Of a stretch of 64,000 nucleotides of DNA, positions 8,667-18,100 are shown piece after piece. Position numbers and translations under genes: made by a program. This DNA is from Clostridia bacterium. Lineage in GTDB: Bacteria > Bacillota > Clostridia > Christensenellales > CAG-138. A model generated the notes under the pieces. It was not told the DNA's origin. It saw only the letters and a program-made list of their open reading frames with translations, and did no database searches. The stretch covers positions 505,476 to 569,475 of the forward strand of contig JAFWOT010000012.1 of NCBI GenBank assembly GCA_017509785.1, read 5' to 3'. Position 1 is the stretch's first letter. Each line of letters starts with the position of its first letter.

Positions 8667-10377
8667 AATAAGGATGGGGCAGAACGAGTTCGCTTCGCAT
8701 GAGCTCATAAGCCTCATGGCGGAGCTCACGGGCGAGATCAACCGCGAGATATCCGTCTATATCGCGCGCGACGGGCACGTCGTCGACGTTTCCGTCGGGA
8801 GCGACAGCAATGTCGAGATGCCGAATATGCGCCTCGTACGCAACGAGGACCGCCTCTGCGGAGTGCGCTGCCTGCACACGCACCCGAACGGCGACGGCCG
8901 CCCCTCCGGGGTGGATCTCGGGACGCTGCGCTCCATGCAGCTCGACTCGATGTCGAGCCTCGGCGTGCTGAACGGGAAGCCCACGCAGCTTTACGCCGCC
9001 TTCATCGGCGAAAAGGACGACGAGGGCAATCGGACTGCGCTCGTCTACGGGCCGCTGCGCCCGTATAAGCTGCCGCATCACGCGCTCATAAGCGAGATAT
9101 ACATATCCGACGACCGCTTCCGCTCCGTCACGAAGGAGGTCAGGGAGGCCGAACCCGAGAGGGCGATACTCGTCGGCATTGACGGCGGCGAAGGCTACGA
9201 TACCCTCTCGGAGCTGAGGGAGCTCGCAAAGACGGCGGGCGCGAACGTGGTCGGGAGCGTCCCGCTGAAGAGGCGCCCCATCGACAACGCGACCTACGTC
9301 GGTTCCGGCAAGGCGGAGGAACTCTCCCTTCTGGGGAGCGAGCTCGAGGCGGATCTCTTCATATTCGATGACGAGCTCTCCGCAATACAGCAGAGGAACC
9401 TCGAAGAGATACTCGGAGCCTCCGTCATAGACAGGACGACCCTCATACTCGACATATTCGCCGCCCGCGCGCAGAGCCGCGAGGGCAAGCTCCAGGTGGA
9501 GCTGGCGCAGCTGAAGTACCGTCTGCCCCGCCTTCTCGGGCAGGGACAGGCGCTCTCCCGCCTCGGCGGAGGGATCGGCACGAGGGGCCCGGGCGAGAAG
9601 AAGCTTGAGATCGACCGCAGGCGCATCCGCCGCAGGATCTATGAGCTCGAGGAGGAATTGAAGGAGGTCTCGAAGCAGAGGGATCTGCGCAGCGAAAGCC
9701 GCCGCGGGGCAAGTACGCCGCTCGTTGCGCTCGTCGGCTACACCAACGCGGGCAAGAGCACGCTTTTGAATTCGCTTTCCGGCGCGGACGTTCTTGCAGA
9801 GGACAAGCTCTTTGCGACGCTCGACCCGGTAGTGAGGAGGATCTCCCTCCCCGCCGGGACGGAGATAATACTTTCCGACACGGTAGGCTTTATAAATAAG
9901 CTCCCGCATGACCTCATAAACGCATTCCGCTCCACTCTGGAGGAGGTCTCACGCGCGGATCTGATACTGCACGTGATCGATATATCCTCCGATTACCATG
10001 AGACGCAGATGCGCGTAGTCGAGGAGGTATTGGCCGATCTCGGCGCGGGGAACACGCCGAGGATCGACGTTTTCAACAAGTGCGACGCACTGCCCTCCTT
10101 CCCCGCGCAGCCCGCGAACGCCTCCGGGCGGGGGCGGGTGTTCATCAGCGCGAAGGAGAAGCTGGGGCTTGACATGCTCCTCACTTTGGCCGAGGGGATG
10201 CTCAATTCCCGCAGGCATGAAATCGACCTCGTCATACCGTACTCGAAGTACGAGGCGGCGGGCTTCATCTACAAGGTCGGGACCGTCCTCTCGGAGGAGC
10301 ATACCGCCGATGGCACGCGCATACACGCCTACCTTGACGAGGCGGACTACGGACAGCTCAGGAAACTGCTTTCATAA
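8581..10377 (+). CDS. hflX: GTPase HflX with N-terminal JAMM-like domain
   Basis: At 598 residues this is about 170 longer than the common HflX. The C-terminal part is typical: an HflX domain with GSGKAEE and [14 protein letters not shown], then a G domain with GYTNAGKST (about 385-394), DTVGF and FNKCD. HflX binds 50S ribosomal subunits and splits stalled or heat-damaged ribosomes. The first ~170 residues contain a complete JAMM signature: Glu56 (NREIS) and [14 protein letters not shown] with His99, His101, Ser109 and Asp112, the spacing of H-x-H-x7-S-x2-D. Extended HflX proteins are known in Clostridia; the JAMM reading is my inference. An alternative start is the ATG at 8593 (GGAG 6 nt upstream). 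It leads a run with the thymidylate kinase, phosphodiesterase and a small protein. Confidence 0.95.
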   Translation: MEQYMANKVNGELNGIRSATLERIRSLYEIRMGQNEFASHELISLMAELTGEINREISVYIARDGHVVDVSVGSDSNVEMPNMRLVRNEDRLCGVRCLHTHPNGDGRPSGVDLGTLRSMQLDSMSSLGVLNGKPTQLYAAFIGEKDDEGNRTALVYGPLRPYKLPHHALISEIYISDDRFRSVTKEVREAEPERAILVGIDGGEGYDTLSELRELAKTAGANVVGSVPLKRRPIDNATYVGSGKAEELSLLGSELEADLFIFDDELSAIQQRNLEEILGASVIDRTTLILDIFAARAQSREGKLQVELAQLKYRLPRLLGQGQALSRLGGGIGTRGPGEKKLEIDRRRIRRRIYELEEELKEVSKQRDLRSESRRGASTPLVALVGYTNAGKSTLLNSLSGADVLAEDKLFATLDPVVRRISLPAGTEIILSDTVGFINKLPHDLINAFRSTLEEVSRADLILHVIDISSDYHETQMRVVEEVLADLGAGNTPRIDVFNKCDALPSFPAQPANASGRGRVFISAKEKLGLDMLLTLAEGMLNSRRHEIDLVIPYSKYEAAGFIYKVGTVLSEEHTADGTRIHAYLDEADYGQLRKLLS

Positions 10378-10388
10378 AGGAGAAACCG

Positions 10389-11075
10389 ATGAAGACGAAG
10401 ATAATCACCATCGAAGGCATAGACGGGAGCGGCAAGACCGTCCAGTTCAACAAGCTTCGCGAGGGGCTCACGGCAAGGGGATACAGCGTCGACACGAAGT
10501 CCTTCCCCGTTTACGAGTCGTTCTTCGGCTCGCAGGTGGGGCGGCTGCTCTCCGGCGAGGAGGGCGTCCTCGCGACGGACGTGGATCAGAAGAGCATGGC
10601 TCTCTGGTTCGCGCTCGACAGGTTCGAGGCCTTCCGCGATTGGCGCGACGGCGAGTACGACTTCCTTATTATAAACAGGTACGTGCTCTCGAACGCGGTG
10701 TATCAGAGCATACGCGACCGCGATCATGAGAAGCCCGATATCATCGATTGGGTATTCGAGCTTGAATACGGGCATTTCGGCCTGCCGAGGCCGGATCTCA
10801 ACGTTTTCTTCGACGTCAACACCGAGCGCGCCGGGCAGAACGTCGACCGGAAGGGCTTCCGCGAATACGTCGGCGGCGAGTGCCGCGACGTTTACGAGCG
10901 CAGCTCCGGCATACAGGAGAGGGCGAGCGCCATGTACCGCCTCGCATCCGAAAGGTATGAGGACGTTTGCGTCGTGAACTGCATGGACGGCGCCTCAATG
11001 CGCGCGCCGGACGACATCGCGCGGGACGTGATGCTCCTGCTGTCTGAGCGCGGCCTCATTGAAAACAACGAATAA
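10389..11075 (+). CDS. tmk: Thymidylate kinase
   Basis: A 228-residue P-loop kinase converting dTMP to dTDP. IEGIDGSGKTVQ (residues 8-19) is the dTMP-kinase P-loop. The usual DRY motif appears as INRYVLSN, with Asn in place of Asp, a variation worth noting because this Asp is generally conserved. RPDLNVFFDV and a lid-like region with VDRKGFREYVGG follow. AAAGGAG precedes the start by 6 nt, 11 bp after hflX, so it belongs to the same operon. Confidence 0.88.
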   Translation: MKTKIITIEGIDGSGKTVQFNKLREGLTARGYSVDTKSFPVYESFFGSQVGRLLSGEEGVLATDVDQKSMALWFALDRFEAFRDWRDGEYDFLIINRYVLSNAVYQSIRDRDHEKPDIIDWVFELEYGHFGLPRPDLNVFFDVNTERAGQNVDRKGFREYVGGECRDVYERSSGIQERASAMYRLASERYEDVCVVNCMDGASMRAPDDIARDVMLLLSERGLIENNE

Positions 11076-11093
11076 ACAAAAGGAGAAAACCTT

Positions 11094-11825
11094 ATGAATA
11101 CAAAGATACTGGGACACAGGGGCGCATCCTTCTATGCGCCGGAAAACACGATGCCCGCCTTCGAGATGGCGCTTGAGCAGGGAGCCGACGGGGTCGAGCT
11201 CGACGTGCATCTTTCAAAGGACGGGGAGCTCGTCGTCATCCACGACGAGAAGCTCGACCGCACGACCAACGCGAAGGGCTTCGTCGGCGGTTACACGCTG
11301 GAGGAGCTCAAGAGCTTCGACGCCTCCTGCGGGCGCGAAGGCTTCGCGGGGGTCAAAATACCCACCCTGCGCGAGGTGTATTCGCTCTTCCAAGGGACGG
11401 GCAAGATGATAAACGTGGAGGTCAAGACCGACATAATGGACTACCCCGGCATAGTGGATAAGCTCCTCGCCCTTGAGGACGAGATGGCGATGCAGGGCAG
11501 CATACTCTATTCCTCGTTCAATCACTACTCGGTATACGAGCTCCTCACGAAGCGCCCGACGGCGAAGATCGGCCTGCTCTACATGAGCATTTTCGCCGCG
11601 CCGTGGAGCTACGCCGCCTCGCTCGGCGCCGCCGCCCTGCACCCGCATTTTATAACGATAAGCAAGACTCCCCTCATGGCGGAGGAATGCGCGAAGCGCG
11701 GCATAGAGACCAATATCTGGACCGTCGACGACCCCGCCTGGATGGAGAAGCTCGCGGCGATGGGCGTCACATCCCTCATCACGGACAGGCCCGACCTCGC
11801 AAAGACGGTCGTCTACGGCCATTGA
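11094..11825 (+). CDS. Glycerophosphodiester phosphodiesterase
   Basis: A 243-residue GDPD-family TIM barrel. It hydrolyses glycerophosphodiesters to glycerol-3-phosphate and an alcohol. Motifs are GHRGASFYAPENT (catalytic His), GVELDVHLSKDG (metal-binding Glu and Asp), VVIHDEKLDRTT (second catalytic His) and VEVKTD. The end has WTVDDP and ITDRPDL. There is no signal peptide, so it is cytoplasmic and UgpQ-like. AAAGGAG lies upstream, 18 bp after tmk. Confidence 0.92.
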   Translation: MNTKILGHRGASFYAPENTMPAFEMALEQGADGVELDVHLSKDGELVVIHDEKLDRTTNAKGFVGGYTLEELKSFDASCGREGFAGVKIPTLREVYSLFQGTGKMINVEVKTDIMDYPGIVDKLLALEDEMAMQGSILYSSFNHYSVYELLTKRPTAKIGLLYMSIFAAPWSYAASLGAAALHPHFITISKTPLMAEECAKRGIETNIWTVDDPAWMEKLAAMGVTSLITDRPDLAKTVVYGH

Positions 11826-11835
11826 CGGAGGAAGC

Positions 11836-12093
11836 ATGAAGCTTTGGGGAAAGATCCGCAAGGACGATCACACCGTTTCGGATGAGGTCGTCGCCGTTCA
11901 CGCGAAGCACGCATATGAGGTCGGCGACTGGACGGAGCCCATGACCGAGCTCTGCCGAAAGCTCAACCTCTCCCGCCCGGTCATATTGAAGAAGCACGTG
12001 CGGGATCTCGAGCAGTTCTCGCGGGCGGTGTTCTCCCCCGCCGATTTCATGGAACCCGTTGATTTCGACAGGTTCGAGGTCGAGCTGTTCTGA
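11836..12093 (+). CDS. Conserved small protein, unknown function
   Basis: An 85-residue acidic/basic soluble protein without membrane segments or cysteine motifs, except a single Cys in TELCRKLNLS. GGAGG is 6 nt before the ATG and the gene follows the phosphodiesterase by 10 bp, so it ends the hflX operon. Its length and composition are like the small hypothetical proteins of clostridial genomes. I recognise no domain. Confidence 0.75.
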   Translation: MKLWGKIRKDDHTVSDEVVAVHAKHAYEVGDWTEPMTELCRKLNLSRPVILKKHVRDLEQFSRAVFSPADFMEPVDFDRFEVELF

Positions 12094-12103
12094 ATATCGA
12101 ATG

Positions 12104-12142
12104 AAAAAAAACGGTGCGGAGGCTTGTTTCCTCCGCACCGTT
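12104..12142. terminator. Terminator between convergent genes
   Basis: The stem AACGGTGCGGAGG / CCTCCGCACCGTT has a 7-nt loop. On the minus strand it is followed by eight T, so it ends the lgt/lipoprotein transcript; it may also stop the plus-strand operon. Confidence 0.8.
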
Positions 12143-12145
12143 CAT

Positions 12146-12724
12146 TCAATTAAGCGGCCTTACGCCGACGTCCATATCGTACTCCAGCTCATACTCGCGT
12201 TCGGTGAGGGTGATATCCGTGAGTATGTGCGCGTAAACGACGGTATTGCCCGGCTCCAGTACGAGGAGGTATTGCCCGTCCCGCGTCTGGAGGCGCGCCC
12301 TTGCGAGCTCCGCGCCTTCGTCATCATAATAGACGACGTCCACCGCGCAGGTGATCGGCCGGGAATAATCGTTGCGGATGGTCCCGTCGAGGAAGGTGTC
12401 CTGATCCTCCTCATAGACGAGCATGGTGCGGAACGAGAGGTAGCGGGTATAATGCTCCGGGCCGGAGATTATCCTGCCGAGGGCGTCCTTTACGTCCGTC
12501 CGGGTCCTGTTGGGGTTATAGTCGGCGGGCTGGGGCGTCACTTCCGCGGGCTCGGGGGTGATATCGGTTTCCGGGGGCGTGGTCCGCTCCGCCTCCTCCG
12601 TTGCGGCGGGGGTCGGAGTCCTCGAAGGGCCTGTCTCGCTGTGGATGACCGGGGCCTTGTTTACGCACCCCGTGAATATGAGCGCGGCCAAAACAGCCGC
12701 GGCGATGAGCGCGAGCCTATTCAT
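12146..12724 (-). CDS. Putative lipoprotein with extracellular domain
   Basis: A 192-residue protein. It starts MNRLALIAAAVLAALIFTGC, a lipoprotein signal peptide with lipobox FTGC, followed by a Pro/Thr/Glu linker and a roughly 110-residue domain (NPNRTRTDVKDALG... to VRPLN) rich in beta strands. Several cell-surface proteins of this window share the linker style. GGAGG lies 6 nt upstream. The start overlaps the stop of lgt by 8 nt, so it is translationally coupled to the enzyme that lipidates it. A longer frame upstream (to 12958) lies over lgt and is not real. Function unknown. Confidence 0.82.
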   Translation of the reverse strand: MNRLALIAAAVLAALIFTGCVNKAPVIHSETGPSRTPTPAATEEAERTTPPETDITPEPAEVTPQPADYNPNRTRTDVKDALGRIISGPEHYTRYLSFRTMLVYEEDQDTFLDGTIRNDYSRPITCAVDVVYYDDEGAELARARLQTRDGQYLLVLEPGNTVVYAHILTDITLTEREYELEYDMDVGVRPLN

Positions 12725-13769
12725 TCTCACCCTCCGGGGCGGGCTCCGCATCGGCGGGCTGCTCCGCGTCGGCGGGCTGTTCCGCATCCGCAGGCTGCTC
12801 CGCTTCCGTGGGCTGCCCGGCATCGGCGGGCTGCTCGGCATTTGCGGCTTCCCGGGGCATATCAATGCCGGCGTTGAGCTCTGCCATCCTGCCGTAATAG
12901 ACCTCCCGCACGGGGCGATGGACGCGGCCGCGCTTTTTGTCGAGGACGAAGGTCGCAACGAGGAACGCGAGCGCGAATACGGCCAGCAGCGCAGAGAGCG
13001 CCTGCGAAACGCGGACGTTCCCCCACATGAGGCTGTCCGTGCGCAGACCCTCTACAAGAGCCCTTTCGACGCCGTACATGAGCAGATAGCCCATTGTGAC
13101 GTCGCCCCTGTGCCCGGCGCGTTTCCTCACGATGAACCAGAGGACGAGGAATATCACGAGGCACCAGCACGATTCATAGAAGAACGTGGCGTAATGGATG
13201 TTGTTGAGGTTGCTCGGAAGATCCGCGCAGCAGGCCTGATGGCATTCGTCTATTCTGACGGCAAGCGGGAAATACGGCGGGAATCCCTCCGCAATTACAG
13301 TGCCGTATGCTTCCTGATTGAAGAAATTCCCCCAGCGGCCTATCGCCTGGGCGAGCGCGACCGAGGGCAATACGAGATCCGTTATGGAGAGGAAGTGCAT
13401 CCTCTTCCTGCGGCTGTAGATGAGCATGCCTATCACGCCGCCGATTATCGCCCCGTAGATCGCAAGGCCTCCGTCGCGGACGTTTATCATGCCGAGAAGT
13501 ATCTCGCCGAAGCTCATGCCGGGCCTGATGAAAACGTCAAGCGCAAAGACGATATAGTAGAGCCTCGCGAACACCGCCCCGAGGGGGACGGTCCAGAGCG
13601 CAAGGTCTATGACGCAGTCCTTGTGGAGCCTGCGGCGCTTCGCCTCATGCGAGCAGAGGAGATAGCAGATGACTATCCCCACCACGATGAGAGCGCCATA
13701 CCAATAGACCTTGAGCCAATCGAGCCCGAATTTCGAGCCGTCGATCAGTATTCTTGATGGATTGGACAT
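12717..13769 (-). CDS. lgt: Prolipoprotein diacylglyceryl transferase
   Basis: A 350-residue membrane enzyme that transfers diacylglyceryl from phosphatidylglycerol to the lipobox cysteine. It has about seven membrane segments, beginning WYGALIVVGIVICYLL, and the signature GRWGNFFNQEAYG; the conserved HxxxFYES-type segment appears as HYATFFYESCW. The C-terminal ~45 residues are unusual: a hydrophilic tail of EQPADA hexapeptide repeats, encoded by an 18-bp tandem repeat near 12745-12840. Usual Lgt proteins end soon after the last helix. The window encodes at least eight lipoproteins that need this enzyme. Confidence 0.95.
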   Translation of the reverse strand: MSNPSRILIDGSKFGLDWLKVYWYGALIVVGIVICYLLCSHEAKRRRLHKDCVIDLALWTVPLGAVFARLYYIVFALDVFIRPGMSFGEILLGMINVRDGGLAIYGAIIGGVIGMLIYSRRKRMHFLSITDLVLPSVALAQAIGRWGNFFNQEAYGTVIAEGFPPYFPLAVRIDECHQACCADLPSNLNNIHYATFFYESCWCLVIFLVLWFIVRKRAGHRGDVTMGYLLMYGVERALVEGLRTDSLMWGNVRVSQALSALLAVFALAFLVATFVLDKKRGRVHRPVREVYYGRMAELNAGIDMPREAANAEQPADAGQPTEAEQPADAEQPADAEQPADAEPAPEGENE

Positions 13770-13784
13770 TTGATGACCTCTTTT

Positions 13785-14036
13785 TTATTTGCTCATGCCG
13801 TTTCGTTCGAGGAACAGCGCGAAGACCCTGTCAAGCACGGCGGCGTCTTCAAAGCCCATGAGCTCACCCGAGGGGCTTTCCTTCAATATGACTGCCTCGG
13901 GCTCGGAGCTGTCGTCGTCGACGGGAAGCAGAACGGAGTAGAACTCGCCCCCGAATTCGATCCTGTCGAGCAGCTCGCACTCGATCTCGCCGCCCTCCTC
14001 GTCGGTGAGCAGCACGGTGTAATCATAATCCTGCAT
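13785..14036 (-). CDS. DUF1292 family protein
   Basis: An 83-residue acidic protein. It has the DUF1292 pattern: ITLTDEEG-like opening (YTVLLTDEEGGEIECELLDRIE), then YSVLLPVDD, EPEAVILKE and a C-terminal DRVFALFLE. The family is widespread in Firmicutes and of unknown function, usually small and cytoplasmic. It sits 15 bp upstream of lgt in the same orientation, with AAAGGTG before the ATG. Confidence 0.88.
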   Translation of the reverse strand: MQDYDYTVLLTDEEGGEIECELLDRIEFGGEFYSVLLPVDDDSSEPEAVILKESPSGELMGFEDAAVLDRVFALFLERNGMSK

Positions 14037-14052
14037 AGTGCACCTTTAAAGA

Positions 14053-14081
14053 AGGCGGCCCCGCGAGGGGCGGGAGCCGCC
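14053..14081 (-). terminator. Weak terminator after fba
   Basis: The GGCGGC/GCCGCC stem with inner CCCC/GGGG pairing is followed on the minus strand by TTCTTT. It lies between fba and the DUF1292 gene, so read-through into lgt is possible. Confidence 0.55.
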
Positions 14082-14093
14082 ATTACGATCGGA

Positions 14094-15059
14094 TCAAGCC
14101 TTGCCGTCGCAGCCGAGAACGTCAACGATCTTGTGCTTTACAAGCTCCTTGATGGCGGCGCGGGCGGGCTTTAAGTACTGCCTGGGATCGAAATGATCGG
14201 GATGCTCCGCGAAATACTTACGGATGTTCGCCGTCATGGCGAGGCGCAGGTCGGAATCGATGTTGATCTTGCAGACGGCGGACTTGGCGGCCTTCCTGAG
14301 CTGTTCCTCGGGGATGCCGACGGCGTCGGGCATATTGCCGCCGTTCTCGTTGATCATCTTGACGAACTCCTGCGGTACGGAGCTGGAGCCGTGCAGAACG
14401 ATCGGGAAGCCGGGCAGGCGCTTTTCGACCTCTTCGAGCACGTCGAACCTGAGGGGCGGGGGCACGAGGATGCCCTGCTCGTTGCGGGTGCACTGCGCGG
14501 CGGTGAACTTATACGCGCCGTGGCTGGTGCCGATGGCGATGGCGAGGGAATCGCAGCCGGTCTTCTCAACGAACTCCTGCACCTCTTCGGGCCTTGTGTA
14601 GGAGGAATCCTCCGCCTTGACCTTGACCTCATCCTCAACGCCGGCGAGAGTGCCGAGCTCGGCCTCTACGACCACGCCGTGATCGTGAGCGTACTCGACG
14701 ACCTTGCGGGTGACCTCGATATTCTCGGCGAAGGGCTTAGAGGAGGCGTCGATCATGACGGAAGTGAAGCCGCCGTCGATGCAGCTCTTGCAGAGCTCGA
14801 ACGAATCGCCGTGATCGAGGTGGAGCACGATGGGCAGACCGGTCTCGATCACCGCGGCCTCGACCAGCTTCATGAGATAGGTATGATTGGCATACGCGCG
14901 CGCACCCTTGGAGACCTGCAGGATGAGGGGCGCGTTGAGCTCCGCCGCAGCCTCGGTGATACCCTGGACGATCTCCATGTTGTTTACGTTGAAGGCGCCG
15001 ATAGCGTAGCCGCCATCATAAGCTTTTCTGAACATCTCGGTGCTTGTTACAAGTGCCAT
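14094..15059 (-). CDS. fba: Class II fructose-1,6-bisphosphate aldolase
   Basis: A 321-residue zinc aldolase of glycolysis and gluconeogenesis. Motifs include AFNVNNMEI, LHLDHGDSFELC (zinc His and catalytic Asp), EAELGTLAGVEDEV, AIGTSHGAYK (zinc His) and VLHGSSSVP (zinc His), then CKINIDSDLR. The start at 15059 (MALVTS) has GGAGG at 10-nt spacing; the ATG at 15068 lies almost on top of that site. It has its own strong promoter. Confidence 0.97.
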   Translation of the reverse strand: MALVTSTEMFRKAYDGGYAIGAFNVNNMEIVQGITEAAAELNAPLILQVSKGARAYANHTYLMKLVEAAVIETGLPIVLHLDHGDSFELCKSCIDGGFTSVMIDASSKPFAENIEVTRKVVEYAHDHGVVVEAELGTLAGVEDEVKVKAEDSSYTRPEEVQEFVEKTGCDSLAIAIGTSHGAYKFTAAQCTRNEQGILVPPPLRFDVLEEVEKRLPGFPIVLHGSSSVPQEFVKMINENGGNMPDAVGIPEEQLRKAAKSAVCKINIDSDLRLAMTANIRKYFAEHPDHFDPRQYLKPARAAIKELVKHKIVDVLGCDGKA

Positions 15060-15108
15060 TCTTATCATTCCTCCGATTGTTTTTTATTGCGGGAGTTACC
15101 CCGCTTAT

Positions 15109-15137
15109 ATTATAACCCTTCTTATTGAATAGTGCAA
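15109..15137 (-). promoter_or_regulatory. Promoter of fba
   Basis: TTGCAC, a 17-bp spacer and TATAAT on the minus strand, about 50 bp before the start codon. Confidence 0.75.
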
Positions 15138-15141
15138 GCAT

Positions 15142-15177
15142 AAAAAACCCCGCAAAGGAACGAACCTTTGCGGGGGG
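15142..15177 (-). terminator. Terminator of the M56-A operon
   Basis: CCCCGCAAAGG / CCTTTGCGGGG with a 6-nt loop, followed on the minus strand by six T. It lies just past the stop of the M56-A gene. Confidence 0.88.
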
Positions 15178-15182
15178 GATAA

Positions 15183-18100
15183 TTATGCGTCGAAGTTATA
15201 GGTCACGGAGAACGAGCCGTCCCCCATGTCCCTGACGTTGATCCCATACCAGATCGTGAACCAACCACGGCATTCGGGGTATTCGTCGCCGCCGTAAAGC
15301 GCCTCCAGAATATCGCCGAAGCCCCTACTGAAGATCCATTCGTTAACGGGACGCACGGCAAGCCAGGCAAGGTGAGTCTGATAATCGAGAACGAAATCGT
15401 TCGGCGCGATCTCGACGTTCACCGCCTCATAGCAACGGAAGATATTATCCTCAGAGCACCCGGTGAACATATTTACGATCCTGTCGCCGTAGTACGCCGC
15501 CGCACAGTCCGCCGCCTCCTCGTCGGAGGAGAAGTCATAGCCCGCGTTTTTCAGCTCGTTCCTGCTGACGGTGATCGTAGGCCACGAAAACTCTTCCCTG
15601 TCCCTCTGCCACTTTTCGGGATCGTCGTCGATCCCGTCGATCTGATCGACATACGCGTCGTAGGACAGCCTGCACATATCCATCGTGATATGCTCCGGCC
15701 AATTGCCGCTGTAATCATCGACATAGTAGATCCACAGATTTGCTTCATCCCCAAAGAAGTTTATGCTCACTTCGCCGTGATAACCGTTATTCGACGGGAT
15801 GGAGCTCTTGCGGATATCGTGCTCGTCTTTATCGAACTGTACGCCGTGGATCCTGCCGACCTCCTCCGCGAGCTTCCAGCTTTCCTCAAGAAGCCATTCA
15901 TTGGAGGGGAACTCGATGTCCTGTTGTGGGGCGGGAGTTGTCGCCGCGTCGGGATCGCCGCGCAGGGTCCACGTCAGCCCGCCGTCGAAGGTCTCATACC
16001 AGAGGCCCTTATACTGCGTTTCCTCTCCTGACGAACCGAGTCCGAACGCGCAGACCTGCATCACGCCGTGATCGCCGTCGAAGACGGGCGAGGCCGCGTA
16101 GCCGGGGTAGCAGTTGCCGTACTCCTCCGGTATCTCGAGGCCCATATCTACCCAGGTCTTGCCGCCGTCGTCCGTGCGGTAGAGCCATATCTTGCGGTAG
16201 GATCCGTCCGGCTCGTCATAGAACTTTGTGAAATAGCTGAGGAAACCGACATTCTCATCGACTATGCACGCGCCGAAGAGCGGGCGGTCCTGCTGCGAAT
16301 TGTTGTCGCCGAACTCATGCCACTCGTTCCCTTCCCTATGGAAGATGACGCTGAACTGGATATCCTGCATGGAGTCGTCGACCGTCTTCAATACGAACCA
16401 GTCGTCGCCGACAAAGCCCTCGGCGCCCGTATATGGCCCGACGAAGCTTGAGTCCGCTATATCGGCATAGAGCCTGTTGAGCGCCTTTTCGCCCACCTCG
16501 CGCGGGTATTCGGCGATCGGCTCAGAGTACTCGAAGGAATACTCGTATTGGCCATCATCCCTTATTCTGTAAAGCTCGGTCCTTTTTGCATAGGCGCGCA
16601 GAGCGTCGTCATCGAGCCGGAAAAAGACGTCGCAGGTATAGACCGGCGTCAGGCTTCCATTCGCGAGCAGATCGGCCGCGGCCTGCATGTATGCATAATA
16701 GTTTGACTCTTCGATGCCATCCAACACCCATTCGTCGGTCGGCGCTGTGTTGAGGAAACGGGCAAGATATTCCAGCTTCTGAGCGATCGTCATAGCCGAA
16801 TGATAATCCTCCTGATCCGTAAAGAAATCGTCGATGACGACGAGCTTTTCCTTGTAGGATACCGGCTCGCCGAAGGAGACGATCCGGGATCCTTTTTCCG
16901 GAGTGAAGATCTGATGATGCGAGAATGCGATAACATTCGCGCCGTCGGTCTCGAACGGGGTACCGTCCGCGATATTAAAGAGCCCGCTCCGCATCAGGGT
17001 GAATGAATCGGTGCTTATCATCAGCTTTGAGCTCTTCCAAAGCTCGTTTACGCGCTCTATCAGCGCGGCGCCCCTTTCGGCGGCGGTCTCCATGCCTTCA
17101 TTGCCGGTATTATCGAGGCGGAACGAGTCCTGTTCCTTAACCGAAAGCTCTCCGTTACGGAGCTCCAGCAGCTCGTAACCGATGCTGAAAGTGCCGCCTC
17201 CGAGATACGGCGCGTATCTGAGAATATAATCGCTGCCGTCAAGCTCCGTATGCGCGTAGCTGACCATACCGGCATGCGAGGTCCCGAACTCGTCGAGCCT
17301 TATGATCTCCTCGCCGTTCTTGGTGATAAAGGGTGAGGCATGGCCCTCGGTCCCGAGCGCTTCAAGATCGACGGTAAACTCCTCCGCCTCTCCGTCATGG
17401 TCGATATCGATAAAATAGGTGAACAGCTTATCGGGCCCGTTCGTCTTCCCATTGGGCGGGTTGTTCGACTTGCAGCCGAGGAAGCAGAACGCGAGCGCGG
17501 CAAGCAGGAGCGCGGTCACCGCCGCCGCGATCATCAGTTTCGTTTTCGTATGCTTCGCCATATGCGTTATCCTTTCTTTCAGTTCGCGTTTGCCGCCCGT
17601 CATGGTGGTTGCGGCAACGCTGAGGCCGACCCGCTTTTTGAGCTTGGAGGAGAGCCCGATGAGCGTCATACCGTAGGACTCGCGCTCATCCTCGCCGAGT
17701 GCCTTTATCGCGCCCGCGTCGGCGAACAGCTCCCCGTCGCGGCGGGAGATATACGCCGCCGCCCAAACGAGCGGGTTATACCAATGGAGTATGAGAGCGG
17801 CGCTCCTTAAAAACACGGTGACGCCGTCCCCGTGGCGGCGGTGGGCAAGCTCGTGCGCAAGGACGTTTTTAAGCTCGTGCCCGTCCATGGCAGTCTGCTT
17901 CGATACGTAGACCGCCCCCATGAAGAGGCAGGATGAGCTTATCCCATCCACGGCGTAGACCCGGCAGGGAGCATCGGCCGGGATCGGCTCGCGCCGCCTT
18001 CGCAGATCGAGATACGCCCGCGTATTTGCGAATATGAACCGGAGCGCCAGCGCCGCCATCCCGCAGTACCAGACGATATTCATAATTTCCCGCGCTTCGA

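Noticed and set aside
7236-9909. Long minus-strand frames (467 and 486 codons) across the symporter and hflX
   Set aside because: Arg/Glu-rich products without motifs, opposite genes with strong family signatures.
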